A DNA stretch of 64,000 nucleotides, taken from Chloroflexota bacterium (GTDB lineage: Bacteria > Chloroflexota > Anaerolineae > Aggregatilineales > UBA2796). The stretch is taken from positions 1 to 64,000 of the forward strand of contig JAJPHV010000113.1 in the NCBI GenBank assembly GCA_021325095.1. The letters are read 5' to 3'. The notes beneath the pieces are model-generated. The model was not told the origin of the DNA and searched no databases. It was given only the letters and a program-made list of their open reading frames with translations. Shown here one piece after another: positions 33,184 to 42,000 of the stretch (its first letter is position 1; each line of letters starts with the position of its first letter). The translations under genes were made by a program, and so were the position numbers.

Positions 33184-34110
33184 CTAACGGCACAGGATGT
33201 CGCACCAGTATTGGTTGAAGGCGTTGCCGTCAATCTTCGTGACAAGGCGCGTGGCGATCCCGCTGGGGGCCGGAATCTCGTAGAGCCAGTTATCCTGCAC
33301 CTCGAACTTGAGCGGCACGCTTTCAATCTCGACGCCCTCGTGCCACCCCAGGGCAATCGCGCAGGCCAGCGGATCGTGCTGGAAGTTGATGATGTCCCTG
33401 GGCAGCCCCGGACAGGTTGCGCCGTACTTTGGGTCGAGCGGTTCCGTCCTGGCGAAGAGTTCTGCCTGACGGACAATGAGTTCTCCCAGACGGCCTGCCT
33501 GTGCCAACCTGGGCAGATACGCGCGCCGCAGTGCCGTCTGGCAGCTAACCGCCAAAGGGATGAGCGTCGGGTTGGCATGCTCCAGGACATAATGCGCAGA
33601 GCGAACGTCAACCTGGATATTGTAGTCGAAATCGTTGGGCCACTGCGGAAAGCCGGGCGGGTTGTCGTAGACGTGGCCGCCCATCAGGAACAGGTCGGCC
33701 TGCCGCAGGATGCCCGGATTTTTCTCATCCAGCAGCCGGAAGTTGGTGAACGGCCCGATCCCGACCAGGATTGCGCCCTGCTCGATGCTGCGCTGCAAAA
33801 GTGACAGAGCTTCATCTATTGGCCCTGGCCTGGGCGGTACGGGTTCGGGCCAGTTTTCCTCGTCCGAGGGATAGCCCAATTCCCAATGATGATAATGGCC
33901 GTCAGCGACATCGGCTCCGGCTGCCACAGGAATATCGGTGCGGCCCATCAGGTTCAGCACGTACCGGGCATAGCCTGCGCGCCTGCCGCGCTCATCGGAA
34001 ACGGTAGTCACCCCCGTGATTTCCAGGTCGGGCCACTTCAACAACATGGCGAGCGCGCACAGGTCGTCCATGTCGCCGCCGATGTCCGTGTCCAGATGGA
34101 TTTTCGGCAT
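33184..34110 (-). CDS. Inosine-uridine preferring nucleoside hydrolase family protein
   Basis: A 308-residue enzyme. It begins PKIHLDTDIGGDMDDLCALA, the calcium-binding aspartate cluster that defines the family, and contains ILVGIGPFTNFRLL and FLMGGHVYDNPPGFPQWPNDFDYNIQVD with the second Asp ligands (Asp-Tyr-Asn). It hydrolyses ribonucleosides to ribose and base in salvage; specificity is unknown. It lies at the 3' end of a long leftward gene run, 49 bases after the msrA stop. Confidence 0.92.
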   Translation of the reverse strand: MPKIHLDTDIGGDMDDLCALAMLLKWPDLEITGVTTVSDERGRRAGYARYVLNLMGRTDIPVAAGADVADGHYHHWELGYPSDEENWPEPVPPRPGPIDEALSLLQRSIEQGAILVGIGPFTNFRLLDEKNPGILRQADLFLMGGHVYDNPPGFPQWPNDFDYNIQVDVRSAHYVLEHANPTLIPLAVSCQTALRRAYLPRLAQAGRLGELIVRQAELFARTEPLDPKYGATCPGLPRDIINFQHDPLACAIALGWHEGVEIESVPLKFEVQDNWLYEIPAPSGIATRLVTKIDGNAFNQYWCDILCR

Positions 34111-34159
34111 AATGATTTGCCCGTTTTACGGCATTGTGCCCGACGCTAAAGCCGTCGTC

Positions 34160-34732
34160 CTAGCGCTTGAGTTTTTCCATATAGTGCTTGCGGAACTTGG
34201 CGACTTTGGGAGCAATGACCACCCGGCAATAGCCCTGGTCGGGATTATTCTCGAAGTATTCCTGGTGATAGTCCTCAGCGCGGTAAAACTTCTCGAAGGG
34301 TGTCACCTCGGTCACGATGGGCGAATTCCAGACCTTCTCGGCATTGAGCCGTGCAATTGTCTGTTCGGCGATGGCCTTCTGCTCCGGGCTGTGGTAGAAG
34401 ATGGCTGAACGGTACTGCGTGCCCACGTCCGCGCCCTGACGGTTCAGCGTCGTTGGGTCGTGGATGGTGAAGAATACGTCCAGCAGATCGCCGAACGATA
34501 CGACCTTCGGATCATAAGTGATCTGGACGACCTCGGCGTGCCCGGTCATGCCCGTGCAGACCTGGCGGTAGTTCGGGTTAGGGACATGCCCGCCCGAATA
34601 GCCGGACTCGACCTCAAGCACCCCTTTGAGTTGATCGTAGACCGCTTCCAGACACCAGAAGCAGCCGCCGGCCAGCGTTGCGACCTCGGTGGCAGCCTGC
34701 CCGGACTTCGCCCCGTTGTTTTCCTGGTTCAT
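34160..34732 (-). CDS. msrA: Peptide methionine sulfoxide reductase A
   Basis: A 190-residue protein with the MsrA active site GGCFWCLEAVYDQLKGV (residues 27-43), the VESGYSGG block, and TEVTPFEKFYRAEDYHQEYF near the C-terminus. It repairs S-methionine sulfoxide in proteins and free methionine using thioredoxin. It is a single-domain form without MsrB fusion. The resolving cysteine at the C-terminus seems absent, and only the Cys in GYCRVVI could serve. Confidence 0.95.
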   Translation of the reverse strand: MNQENNGAKSGQAATEVATLAGGCFWCLEAVYDQLKGVLEVESGYSGGHVPNPNYRQVCTGMTGHAEVVQITYDPKVVSFGDLLDVFFTIHDPTTLNRQGADVGTQYRSAIFYHSPEQKAIAEQTIARLNAEKVWNSPIVTEVTPFEKFYRAEDYHQEYFENNPDQGYCRVVIAPKVAKFRKHYMEKLKR

Positions 34733-34776
34733 ACGCTTCTCTCCACAATCTATGATTTCAGTGAGGCTAACACCAA

Positions 34777-35751
34777 CTATCGCACAAGCAGCACCTTCAG
34801 CACGCCGGGCCGCGCAGCGTGTTCAAAGGCGGTCAGCGCATCGTCCAGGGCATAGCAGCCGTCGATCATCGACTGCACGTCCACCTGGTTCGACTCCATC
34901 ATGCGCAGCGCCGCCGCGAACGGCCCGCAGCGGCTGCCCACGATCTTGATCTCGTCCACGACCACGCGGGTCAGGTTGGCCTGTGGCAAACCGGCGTAGG
35001 TGCTCTTCAGGACGATGGTGCCGCGCGGCTGCACCAGGTCAAGCGCGCTGGCGAACCCCTCAACGGAGCCGGTGCAGTCCACCACGATGTGCGCAGACTG
35101 CCGTTCCAGTGGGATCGAACCGTTGGGCTGTGGCTCGATGTAAGGAATGCCCCACTTCTTGAGCAGCTCGATGGGACGTGCCCGCCGGGCGATCACGGTC
35201 AGGTCACAGCCGACGCGGCGAAGCACCTGCGCACACAACAGGCCCAGCTTGCCTGCCCCGATCAGGATGACACGATCCGAAGGGCGGATGTGCGTCAGCG
35301 CTGTGACCTGCAGCGCGGCAGCCAGCGGCTCGGTAAAGACGGCCACTTCGTCGGGAATCGAGTCCGGGACGGCGTATAGATTGCGCAGCGGCAGCCGGAA
35401 GCGATCCGCGAATACGCCGGGATAGTTGGCAATGCCAAGCGTGGAGCGATTGCGACACTGGCTCGGAATCCCGGCATGGCAGAAATCGCACTGGCCGCAG
35501 GCCACGTTGATCTCGCCCACCACGCGCTGCCCCGCCTTCCACGATCCGGCGTCCGCCACCAGTTCGCCCACAAACTCGTGGCCGAGCACGCCGCGAAAGC
35601 CCATGTAACCGCGCGTCAACTCCAGGTCGGTGTGGCAGATACCCGCCAGTCGGGTCGTGATCAGCGCCTCGCCGGGGCCGGGCGTCGGTTCAGGCTCCGT
35701 CCGCGTAAAACTCAGTTGATCGTCGAAGCGCAAAGCGCGCATGACCGTCAC
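34777..35751 (-). CDS. Zinc-dependent alcohol dehydrogenase (medium-chain)
   Basis: A 324-residue MDR enzyme. The catalytic zinc residues are in GICHTDLEL and LGHEFVGELV, the structural zinc loop is ACGQCDFCHAGIPSQC, and the nucleotide fold is VILIGAGKLGLLCAQVL. It probably oxidises a polyol or alcohol with NAD(P); the substrate is unknown. The stop of the upstream SGNH hydrolase overlaps its start by four bases, showing coupling. Confidence 0.92.
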   Translation of the reverse strand: MTVMRALRFDDQLSFTRTEPEPTPGPGEALITTRLAGICHTDLELTRGYMGFRGVLGHEFVGELVADAGSWKAGQRVVGEINVACGQCDFCHAGIPSQCRNRSTLGIANYPGVFADRFRLPLRNLYAVPDSIPDEVAVFTEPLAAALQVTALTHIRPSDRVILIGAGKLGLLCAQVLRRVGCDLTVIARRARPIELLKKWGIPYIEPQPNGSIPLERQSAHIVVDCTGSVEGFASALDLVQPRGTIVLKSTYAGLPQANLTRVVVDEIKIVGSRCGPFAAALRMMESNQVDVQSMIDGCYALDDALTAFEHAARPGVLKVLLVR

Positions 35752-36761
35752 CTCACTTTCTGGATCGCATCATACAGTGCGTCGGCCATCCTGTGATTGA
35801 CTGCCGCATTCGGGTGGGCGTCGAAGCCATTCACGACCAGTGCAGCGGGCGGGTCATTGCGAAACATCGCCGAGGCGCTGATAACCGTCGCGCCGTTGTC
35901 CCTGAACAGCCCTTCGACCAGCGCCGTTTGCTTCGCACTGCCCTGGATATTGTCCAGCATCGGCCACACGATGACGATCAGCGGCGTGTGGTTTTGCCTT
36001 GCCCAGTCGATGATCTGCATGATCTCATGCTGGTGCTCGGCCCAGATGTCTGGCACAAAATAGCTGTCGAGGAGTGCCTGCCACAGTCTGGCACTGCCCT
36101 CGGCGAACTGCCGCTTGTAGATGATCTGCCAGTAGACGTAATCGACCAGGTACGAATCCTTGAGCAGCGGCAGTCCGGTTTGCTCGTTCAGCCAATCCGG
36201 GCGCGGCGGCAGATCGGGGAACGGATGCTTGGTGATGGCGATTGCGCCGCGAATGTCGTTCACAAAGTAGGACAGCACGACCACATCCGGCTTATACGGG
36301 TACAGCAGGGGGTAGAAGGTCTCTTCGGGCGTGTCCCAACCGTTGACCGCCACGTTGAACACCGCATAGCCATCGCCCAGTTTTGCTTGCAGCACATCAG
36401 TAGCCCGGTCTTTCACGTCGCACAGGCCATGCCCGGCCACGAACGAATCGCCGATGACCATGATCCTTTTTTTGCCTTGCACGTCGGCGTCCGTCCAGGT
36501 GCGATCCCGGTACTCGACGTAGCCGCCGTTGACCGGAATCTGGTCGGAGTGCAATCGGAAGATCGGTTTCCAACACACGTCTTTCCAGTGCTTCGCCATC
36601 AGCGTGAAATCGTAGGCGTCGGATTGCAGCGTGAAAAAGCGGAAGTAGACCTCGCCCAGACCCAGCATGACGACAATTGTCACGAGCGCGATGAGCGGCC
36701 CGGCCAGCAGCCGCAGGATACGCCGCGCAAGCCCGACAGGACGCATACTGTGCTGCGCCAT
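35748..36761 (-). CDS. Membrane-anchored SGNH/GDSL hydrolase
   Basis: A 337-residue protein with one N-terminal transmembrane segment (about residues 13-36). The extracytoplasmic SGNH domain has block I IMVIGDSFVAGHG (nucleophile Ser), a NVAVNGWDTPEE block with the oxyanion Gly/Asn, and a C-terminal DAHPN (Asp/His). Such enzymes are esterases or acetyl transferases acting on glycans, including the SGNH part of AlgX/OafA-type systems. It overlaps the M29 aminopeptidase stop by one base, and the dehydrogenase start by four. Confidence 0.82.
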   Translation of the reverse strand: MAQHSMRPVGLARRILRLLAGPLIALVTIVVMLGLGEVYFRFFTLQSDAYDFTLMAKHWKDVCWKPIFRLHSDQIPVNGGYVEYRDRTWTDADVQGKKRIMVIGDSFVAGHGLCDVKDRATDVLQAKLGDGYAVFNVAVNGWDTPEETFYPLLYPYKPDVVVLSYFVNDIRGAIAITKHPFPDLPPRPDWLNEQTGLPLLKDSYLVDYVYWQIIYKRQFAEGSARLWQALLDSYFVPDIWAEHQHEIMQIIDWARQNHTPLIVIVWPMLDNIQGSAKQTALVEGLFRDNGATVISASAMFRNDPPAALVVNGFDAHPNAAVNHRMADALYDAIQKVR

Positions 36762-37903
36762 CAGATCACGAACTGCCCATTTTTATAGAACAATTCGCCA
36801 TCGACCACGATCTCGCTGTCGGTGCGCATATCGCAGATCATGTCCCAGTGGATGGCGGAGTCGTTTTTGCTGCCTGTTTCCGGGTAGCCGCGCCCAAGCG
36901 CCATGTGCACCGTGCCGCCAATCTTCTCGTCGAACAGGATGTTGCCGGTGAAGCGCTTGATGCCGAAATTCGTGCCGATGGCGAACTCGCCCAGGTAGCG
37001 CGCGCCGGGGTCGATGTCAAGCTGCGACAGCAGGTAACTTTCGTTCTTTTTGGCGCTGGCGCTGACGACCTTGCCGTTCTCGAATTTGAGTTCCACGCCT
37101 TCGACCTGCCGCCCGCCGCTGATGGCCGGGTAGGTGAAGCGTACCCAGCCGTTGACCGAGTCCTCGACTGGCCCGGTGAAAATTTCGCCGCTCGGCATGT
37201 TGTGAGTCGCGCCGGAGTTGATGAAGGTGCGGCCCTCAATGGACAGCGACATATCGATGTTTGGCCCGCGCACCTCGATCTTTTTGTGGCCTTTGATCCA
37301 GTCCACGTACTTTTGCTGGTCGTCGTATAGCTTTTTCCAGAGCGCCACCGGGTCGGGCTGGTCGGCGAAAGTCGCGCTGTAGATGAAGTTTTCCCATTCT
37401 TCCAGGCTCATGTCGGCCTCCTGAGCGCCTGCCTCGGTGGGGAACATGGTCAGCGTCCAGCGATACTCGCCGCTGGCCGTGCGGTCAAAGTAATTCCGCG
37501 ACAGTTCGCGCCGTGTGGCGGCCATTGCCGACATGCGTTTGGGATCGATGCTCGAATTGCGGCGCGTGTTGCTGGACGAGCGCACCTGGATCGAGACTTT
37601 TACCTCCTCGGCAATCCAGCGTTCCAGCGGCGAAATCCAGGCCATCTGCTCGGCGCTGGCGTTGCGCAGGAAGAAATCGGCCATCACGCCGTCCATGCCG
37701 ATCAGCCCGTTGGTCAGGCTCTTGGCGCCCTCGAAGAGCACTGTCGTGCACAGGCCGCCTGCGCGGATCACCTCTTTGTACACTTCATAGGCGAGCGGCA
37801 TCCCGCTTACGTCGGTGAGCAGGGCCACCGTGTCGCCGGGCTGCACCGCCACCGAGTACGTCACGAGCGTGCGGGCCAGCCGTTCAATTCGTGGGTCAGT
37901 CAT
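36761..37903 (-). CDS. M29 family aminopeptidase (AmpS/PepS type)
   Basis: A 380-residue cytoplasmic metallopeptidase. All family ligands can be seen in order: NMPSGEIFTGP (Glu), YLGEFAIGTN (Glu), GGTVHMALGRGYPETG (His and Tyr) and SAIHWDMICD (His and Asp). M29 enzymes use two metal ions to remove N-terminal residues from peptides. It starts the sub-run that continues into the SGNH hydrolase and the dehydrogenase with overlapping ends. Confidence 0.93.
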   Translation of the reverse strand: MTDPRIERLARTLVTYSVAVQPGDTVALLTDVSGMPLAYEVYKEVIRAGGLCTTVLFEGAKSLTNGLIGMDGVMADFFLRNASAEQMAWISPLERWIAEEVKVSIQVRSSSNTRRNSSIDPKRMSAMAATRRELSRNYFDRTASGEYRWTLTMFPTEAGAQEADMSLEEWENFIYSATFADQPDPVALWKKLYDDQQKYVDWIKGHKKIEVRGPNIDMSLSIEGRTFINSGATHNMPSGEIFTGPVEDSVNGWVRFTYPAISGGRQVEGVELKFENGKVVSASAKKNESYLLSQLDIDPGARYLGEFAIGTNFGIKRFTGNILFDEKIGGTVHMALGRGYPETGSKNDSAIHWDMICDMRTDSEIVVDGELFYKNGQFVI

Positions 37904-37937
37904 GATACGTCCTTAGCGGATGATTTTTGGGAAGTTT

Positions 37938-38031
37938 ACCTCACCCCTGCCCCCTGGTGAGGGGGAACCGGGCGGCACTGTATGGGTTCTGATGCCCCCT
38001 CTGCAAGCGGAGCGGGGCCAGGGGGTGAGAT
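37938..38031. repeat. Family A palindromic repeat, copy A3
   Basis: ACCTCACCCC at the left end and GGGGGTGAGATT at the right end enclose two hairpins. The middle contains GAGGGGGAACCGGGC, clearly related to the middle of copies A4 and A6. It lies between the aminopeptidase start and the dioxygenase stop. Confidence 0.85.
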
Positions 38032-38035
38032 TCGT

Positions 38036-38866
38036 TCACAAATCCGTGCGAACCTTCCACAGTTCCGGGAATAGCTGTACATCCAGCACGCGCTTGAGGT
38101 AGGCGACGCCCGCCGTGCCGCCTGTCCCGCGTTTGTAGCCGATGATCCGTTCCACCGTCGTCACGTGCCGGAAGCGCCACTGCCGGAAGGCGTCTTCCAG
38201 GTCAACCAGTTCCTCGGCCAGTTCATACAAATCCCAGTGAGCATTGGGGTTTTTGTAAACGGCCAGCCACGCGTTTTCTACCGACTCGTTGTGCTTGTAG
38301 GGCTGCGTCCAGTCACGCTCCAATACAGACGCGTCAATCGTGTAACCGCGCCGTGCCAGCAGTTGGATCGCCTCGTCGTACAGCGAGGGGCGATGCAGTT
38401 CTCGATCAAGCGCGGCGAAGCGTTTTTCGTTGTGGCGGTGCGGGCGCGTCATGACCTCGTTCTTGTTGCCGAGCATGAACTCAATCTGGCGGTACTGGTA
38501 GGATTGAAAGCCCGACGCATGGCGCAAGTAGGGGCGAAAGGTGCTGTATTCGCTCGGCGTCAGCGTCGAGAGGACGTCCCAGGCGTGCACCAACTGCTCC
38601 ATGATGCGCGAGACGCGGGCCATCATCTTGAAGGCGGGCGGCAGGTCGTCGTGCCTTATCTGCTCGCGGGCCGCGTTGAGTTCGTGCAGCATCAACTTCA
38701 TCCAGAGTTCACTGGTCTGGTGCTGGATGATGAACAGCATTTCGTTGTGGTCGGCGGACAGCGGGTGCTGCGCGTCGAGCACAGCGTCAAGCGCCAGGTA
38801 ATCGCCATAACTCATGTCGCCGTCAAAGTCGAGTTTGGCCCCATCCAGTTCCGCTTTTGTCGCCAC
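38036..38866 (-). CDS. kynA: Tryptophan 2,3-dioxygenase
   Basis: A 276-residue heme enzyme that opens the indole ring of L-tryptophan to N-formylkynurenine. The distal block [16 protein letters not shown] and the [13 protein letters not shown] region are visible, as is the C-terminal heme-ligand block [21 protein letters not shown], whose His is the proximal ligand. Length matches the bacterial enzyme. No kynureninase or formamidase gene is adjacent. The gene lies 133 bases downstream of the branched-chain amino acid binding-protein gene, consistent with amino-acid catabolism. Confidence 0.95.
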   Translation of the reverse strand: MATKAELDGAKLDFDGDMSYGDYLALDAVLDAQHPLSADHNEMLFIIQHQTSELWMKLMLHELNAAREQIRHDDLPPAFKMMARVSRIMEQLVHAWDVLSTLTPSEYSTFRPYLRHASGFQSYQYRQIEFMLGNKNEVMTRPHRHNEKRFAALDRELHRPSLYDEAIQLLARRGYTIDASVLERDWTQPYKHNESVENAWLAVYKNPNAHWDLYELAEELVDLEDAFRQWRFRHVTTVERIIGYKRGTGGTAGVAYLKRVLDVQLFPELWKVRTDL

Positions 38867-38887
38867 CGCACAACCCTTTCCACTCTG

Positions 38888-38995
38888 GCCTCACCCCCGG
38901 CCCCTCTCCACTGCGGTGGAGAGGGGAGCCAACACTGTCTATAGTGCCCATCGGTTCCCCCTCTCGGAATTCGGAGAGGAGGCCAGGGGTGAGGT
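38888..38995. repeat. Family A palindromic repeat, copy A4 (inverted relative to A6)
   Basis: Full copy with outer arms, two hairpins (CCCCTCTCCACTGCGGTGGA ... and CTCTCGGAATTCGGAGAG) and the middle word GCCCATCGGTTCCCC. The reverse complement of that word, GGGGAACCGATGGGC, occurs in copy A6, showing insertion in both orientations. Confidence 0.9.
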
Positions 38996-38999
38996 CAAC

Positions 39000-40217
39000 T
39001 TACTTTGTCGTAAACGTCACCTTGCCGGAGGAGCCGTCATACGTTCCGATCTCCTCGAAGCCAGAACCATCGGCTTTCACCCGGTAAATGCTGAAGGTCG
39101 CCACCGCCTGGTCGCCATTCTCGTCCAGGTAAGTCTGTACCTGCGTGCCGATGTAGTGATCGGCAATGAACGGCACGATCTTTTGCACCGCCTCGCCATT
39201 GTTCCCGGCGAAGATGATGGACAGCATGGCGATATTGGCAGCATCGTAAGCATAGTTGGTGAACGGCCCCGGCTCCTTGTTGTACTTCTTCTTGAAGGCG
39301 TCGATGAACGGCTGCGTGTTCGGGTTGGCCGTGCTGGACGCCGAGACGACGGTGAATTTGACCGAGGCCAGGAACTTGGCCTCGTCGGGGTTCGCCAGCA
39401 TTTCAGGGCGGTACAGATTCTCCACGCCGAGCCAGTCCACCTTGCCCATATTAGCATCGACAGCGGCCAGCTTCAATACCTTCTGCGCATCGCCCAGGAA
39501 ACAGGCACAGAAGAAGGCCGTGCTGCCTGCCGCCGAGAGCCGCGCCACCTCCGCGCTGACTTTGGTGACCTCGCTGGAAAGATCGGCGGCGTCTTTGGCA
39601 TACTTCACGGCTGAAATCTCTCCGCCCTTGAAGCGATCCTGGAAGATTTTGACCAGTCCATTGCCGAATGGATCGTCCACGTTCAGGATGACGATGTTCT
39701 TGTAGCCGCGCGTTTCCGCAATACCCTCAAAGGCTTGCCCGGCGAAGTTATCGGGCGGGTTCATCACGCGGAAAATGTAGTCGTCCTTGATCGCACCGGC
39801 CATGCCCGTCGAGGCCGGGGCGATGATCACGATCTTGTTCTGGTCGGCGAACTGCTTCGCGCCCAGCACTTCGCCCGTCGAGAGCGGCCCGACAACAACC
39901 TGCGCACCGCTGGTTTGCACGACGGTCTGGATCGCTTTGGCCGCGCCGTCGGGCGTCCCGGCGGTGTCCTGCGAGGCGACCTTGAAGGTGATCGGGCGCT
40001 TGGCGGCGGCAAGCTGGGCGTTCATCTGCTCAACGGCCAGGTCGATACCCTCTTTGAAACCCTTGCCGTACTCGCCCAGGTCGCCTGTGTAAGGCAGGAC
40101 GACGCCAAGCGTATATTCTACGGCCTTCTCCTGTGCCGTGCTGATCCTGGGGGTCTGCAAAGTAAGCAGCGCCAGGATGATCAGAAACCCGATAGCGACG
40201 TGAAATTTGCGGTTCAT
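39000..40217 (-). CDS. livJ: Branched-chain amino acid ABC importer substrate-binding protein
   Basis: A 405-residue exported protein with a signal peptide (residues 1-29, ending RISTAQ). The Leu/Ile/Val-binding fold is seen in YTLGVVLPYTGDLGEYGKG, VVVGPLSTGEVLGAKQFADQ and NIVILNVDDPFGNGLVKIFQ. It has no lipobox cysteine. It delivers branched-chain amino acids, amides or related small molecules to the Liv channel whose genes lie 1.8 kb upstream on the same strand. The gene is separated from them by the luciferase-like and TIGR04076-like genes and a repeat-filled gap. Confidence 0.92.
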   Translation of the reverse strand: MNRKFHVAIGFLIILALLTLQTPRISTAQEKAVEYTLGVVLPYTGDLGEYGKGFKEGIDLAVEQMNAQLAAAKRPITFKVASQDTAGTPDGAAKAIQTVVQTSGAQVVVGPLSTGEVLGAKQFADQNKIVIIAPASTGMAGAIKDDYIFRVMNPPDNFAGQAFEGIAETRGYKNIVILNVDDPFGNGLVKIFQDRFKGGEISAVKYAKDAADLSSEVTKVSAEVARLSAAGSTAFFCACFLGDAQKVLKLAAVDANMGKVDWLGVENLYRPEMLANPDEAKFLASVKFTVVSASSTANPNTQPFIDAFKKKYNKEPGPFTNYAYDAANIAMLSIIFAGNNGEAVQKIVPFIADHYIGTQVQTYLDENGDQAVATFSIYRVKADGSGFEEIGTYDGSSGKVTFTTK

Positions 40218-40276
40218 AGTTTTCTTCTCTCCTCAAAGAAATGTATCCGGGCAGCGAGACACAGTATTTTCGTGGA

Positions 40277-40633
40277 TCATCCTCCTTTGTCGAGCGTTTC
40301 CCAGGCAATCGGGCTGACGTCGTCGTGACGCAGCGTGCGCCGTGACTGGCGGTCAATGCGCATGATCAGGCGGCAGGCCGGGTCGGGACAGGTCACGCGG
40401 GCGTCCGTCTCCATCCAATCCGCCGGGTGGTTCAGGCGCTGCTTGGCGGGCAGCAGCGGAATGGCCGATTGCAGCGCGTACAAGCAAAAGTTTTGACCGT
40501 CGGGCAGCGAGATTTTGCCGCTCTTCATAAAGAACTGGTCGCCCACCTTCATGTCGCAGGTGCAGTTGCCCTCGATCTTCTCGACCACCACCGCCAGATC
40601 GTAGAGTTGAAATTCGTCGGTTCGCTCGGTCAT
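40277..40633 (-). CDS. Small TIGR04076-like protein
   Basis: A 118-residue cytoplasmic protein of the pattern VVVEKIEGNCTCDMKVGDQF ... LYALQSAIPLLPA ... VTCPDPACRLIMRI. This matches the TIGR04076 family as I remember it: a conserved Cys pair, KVGD, then VTCPDP. The family function is unknown. The conserved cysteines (CTC, CPDPAC) suggest metal or iron-sulphur binding, which is inference. Confidence 0.65.
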   Translation of the reverse strand: MTERTDEFQLYDLAVVVEKIEGNCTCDMKVGDQFFMKSGKISLPDGQNFCLYALQSAIPLLPAKQRLNHPADWMETDARVTCPDPACRLIMRIDRQSRRTLRHDDVSPIAWETLDKGG

Positions 40634-40645
40634 TGCGCCTCCTGT

Positions 40646-40695
40646 GCCCTGGGCTGAAGCCGCAGGGCTGAGATTACGAAGCCCCTCCGGGGCTA
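40646..40695. repeat. Family B palindromic repeat, copy B2
   Basis: Shares the core GCAGGGCTGAGATT, a variable base, CGAAGCCCC and CGGGGCTAAA with copy B1 at 23018-23054, including both hairpins. Confidence 0.75.
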
Positions 40696-40773
40696 AATGC
40701 GGTGTCGGCTGATAGCTTTTTCCAGTTTAGTACGTACAGTAGTATAGCTATTTAACCCGCTTCAACGAGCTTT

Positions 40774-40793
40774 GTTGATTCAGCCCGGTGCTT
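40774..40793. repeat. Family C 20-bp repeat, copy C1
   Basis: The 20-mer GTTGATTCAGCCCGGTGCTT occurs here and again, identical, at 47193-47212. Both copies are intergenic and 3' to genes. Confidence 0.75.
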
Positions 40794-40839
40794 TAAGGCT
40801 TGTCCGGTAGTGGAAGGGTGTCGGATGGGCCAGGGCAGG

Positions 40840-40919
40840 CCCTCACCCCCAACCCCTCTCCCGCAGGCGAGGGGCTTCCTTCCCCTTCCCCTGCGGGGGA
40901 AGGGGCCAGGGGATGAGGG
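40840..40919. repeat. Family A palindromic repeat, copy A5
   Basis: CCTCACCCCCAACCCCTCTCC at the left arm and GGGGATGAGGG at the right arm enclose hairpins with CTTCCCC/GGGGAAG arms. It is a slightly shorter copy. Confidence 0.8.
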
Positions 40920-40990
40920 CTGACGAGCAGCACACGACGTACAAAAGTTTCCCCATGAGTCCCGGAAAACCTTTTAGCGCCGGGCACAAC

Positions 40991-41986
40991 CTAGTCCTCC
41001 CTCAGCTCTGGCAGTACCGCCTCACCGAGCAGCCGCAGCCCTTCCTCTTCGTTCAGGCCGTGCGGTGTGCCGAACTCGACCCGCCCAACGCCCGCCTCAA
41101 ACAGCGCCGCCGCCTGAGTCGCCACGTCGCCGGGCGTGCCCGCGAAGGCCAGCTTGCGCAGCAAATCATCCGAGATATAGCTGGCGGCGCGCTCAAAATC
41201 GTAGGCCGCCGTTGCCAGTTGAATACGGGTTAGCAGTTCTGGCTCCAATGCTAAAGTATGGTCTAGCTGGGCGATAATGGGCAAATACAACGCGGCCTCG
41301 CGCCGGGCGAGGGCGCGCGCTGCTGCCCCATCTCGATCCACTACGGTCACGGCCCCCACCACAATCCCGATCTCGCTGGCCTCCCGGCCCGCCCGTTTCG
41401 CGCCAGCCTCCACATCGGCCCGGACTTGCGGGATCACGTCCGGGTTGGCCGTCCCGCCGATCTTGATCTCAGCCACGTCGCCCACGCAGGCGCGGATGGT
41501 CTTCGATCCCCACGCGCCGAGCAGGAACGGCACGTCCGGGCGGTACACGTTCCAGCGCAGCGAATCGCCGCCCGCCAGCCTGTAGACCTTGCCGGCGTAG
41601 GGTTCGGTGGAGCGCCGCAGCAGGTGGCGCACACACTCGAACGCCTCGCGGAGCGCCGCCACCGGATTGCGCGGCTCAATGCCCACGAAATCCAGCCACG
41701 CGCCGCGCGCCATGCCCAGGTAAGCGCGGCCCTGCGAGGCTTCGTCGATCAGCGCGATGTTGCCCGCCATGTTGATCGGGTGGCAGGTGAAGGGGTTGAC
41801 CGCCGCCGGGCCGATCCGCACGCGCTTCGTGCTGCGCGCCATTTCCAACAGTGGCAGCCAGGCCGGCTGGTAGAGCATGTCGTTGTAGACCGATACGCCG
41901 TCGAAGCCGTACTCTTCGGCGGTTGCCGCCAGTGCGCCATAGGCGGTGATCGGCTTGTCGGTCTGGAAGGCAATGCTGATCTGCAT
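40991..41986 (-). CDS. LLM-class (luciferase-like, F420 or FMN) oxidoreductase
   Basis: About 331 residues from ATG 41986, which has GGGAG six bases upstream; earlier start codons give non-homologous N-termini. TIM-barrel features are ISIAFQTDKPITAYGALAAT, EEYGFDGVSVYNDMLYQPAW and PFLLGAWGSKTIRACVGDVA. It resembles methylene-tetrahydromethanopterin reductase-like proteins that use F420 or flavin. It lies 14 bases after the livF stop, so it is in the liv operon. Its substrate is unknown. Confidence 0.85.
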   Translation of the reverse strand: MQISIAFQTDKPITAYGALAATAEEYGFDGVSVYNDMLYQPAWLPLLEMARSTKRVRIGPAAVNPFTCHPINMAGNIALIDEASQGRAYLGMARGAWLDFVGIEPRNPVAALREAFECVRHLLRRSTEPYAGKVYRLAGGDSLRWNVYRPDVPFLLGAWGSKTIRACVGDVAEIKIGGTANPDVIPQVRADVEAGAKRAGREASEIGIVVGAVTVVDRDGAAARALARREAALYLPIIAQLDHTLALEPELLTRIQLATAAYDFERAASYISDDLLRKLAFAGTPGDVATQAAALFEAGVGRVEFGTPHGLNEEEGLRLLGEAVLPELRED

Positions 41987-42000
41987 GGATGGCTCCCTGC

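Larger units (their letters stand above)
40634..40990. other. Repeat-rich gap (357 bases)
   Basis: The gap contains one copy each of repeat families B (40646-40695), C (40774-40793) and A (40840-40919), and no gene. Co-location of three different palindromic repeats suggests a tolerated insertion site. Confidence 0.7.
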
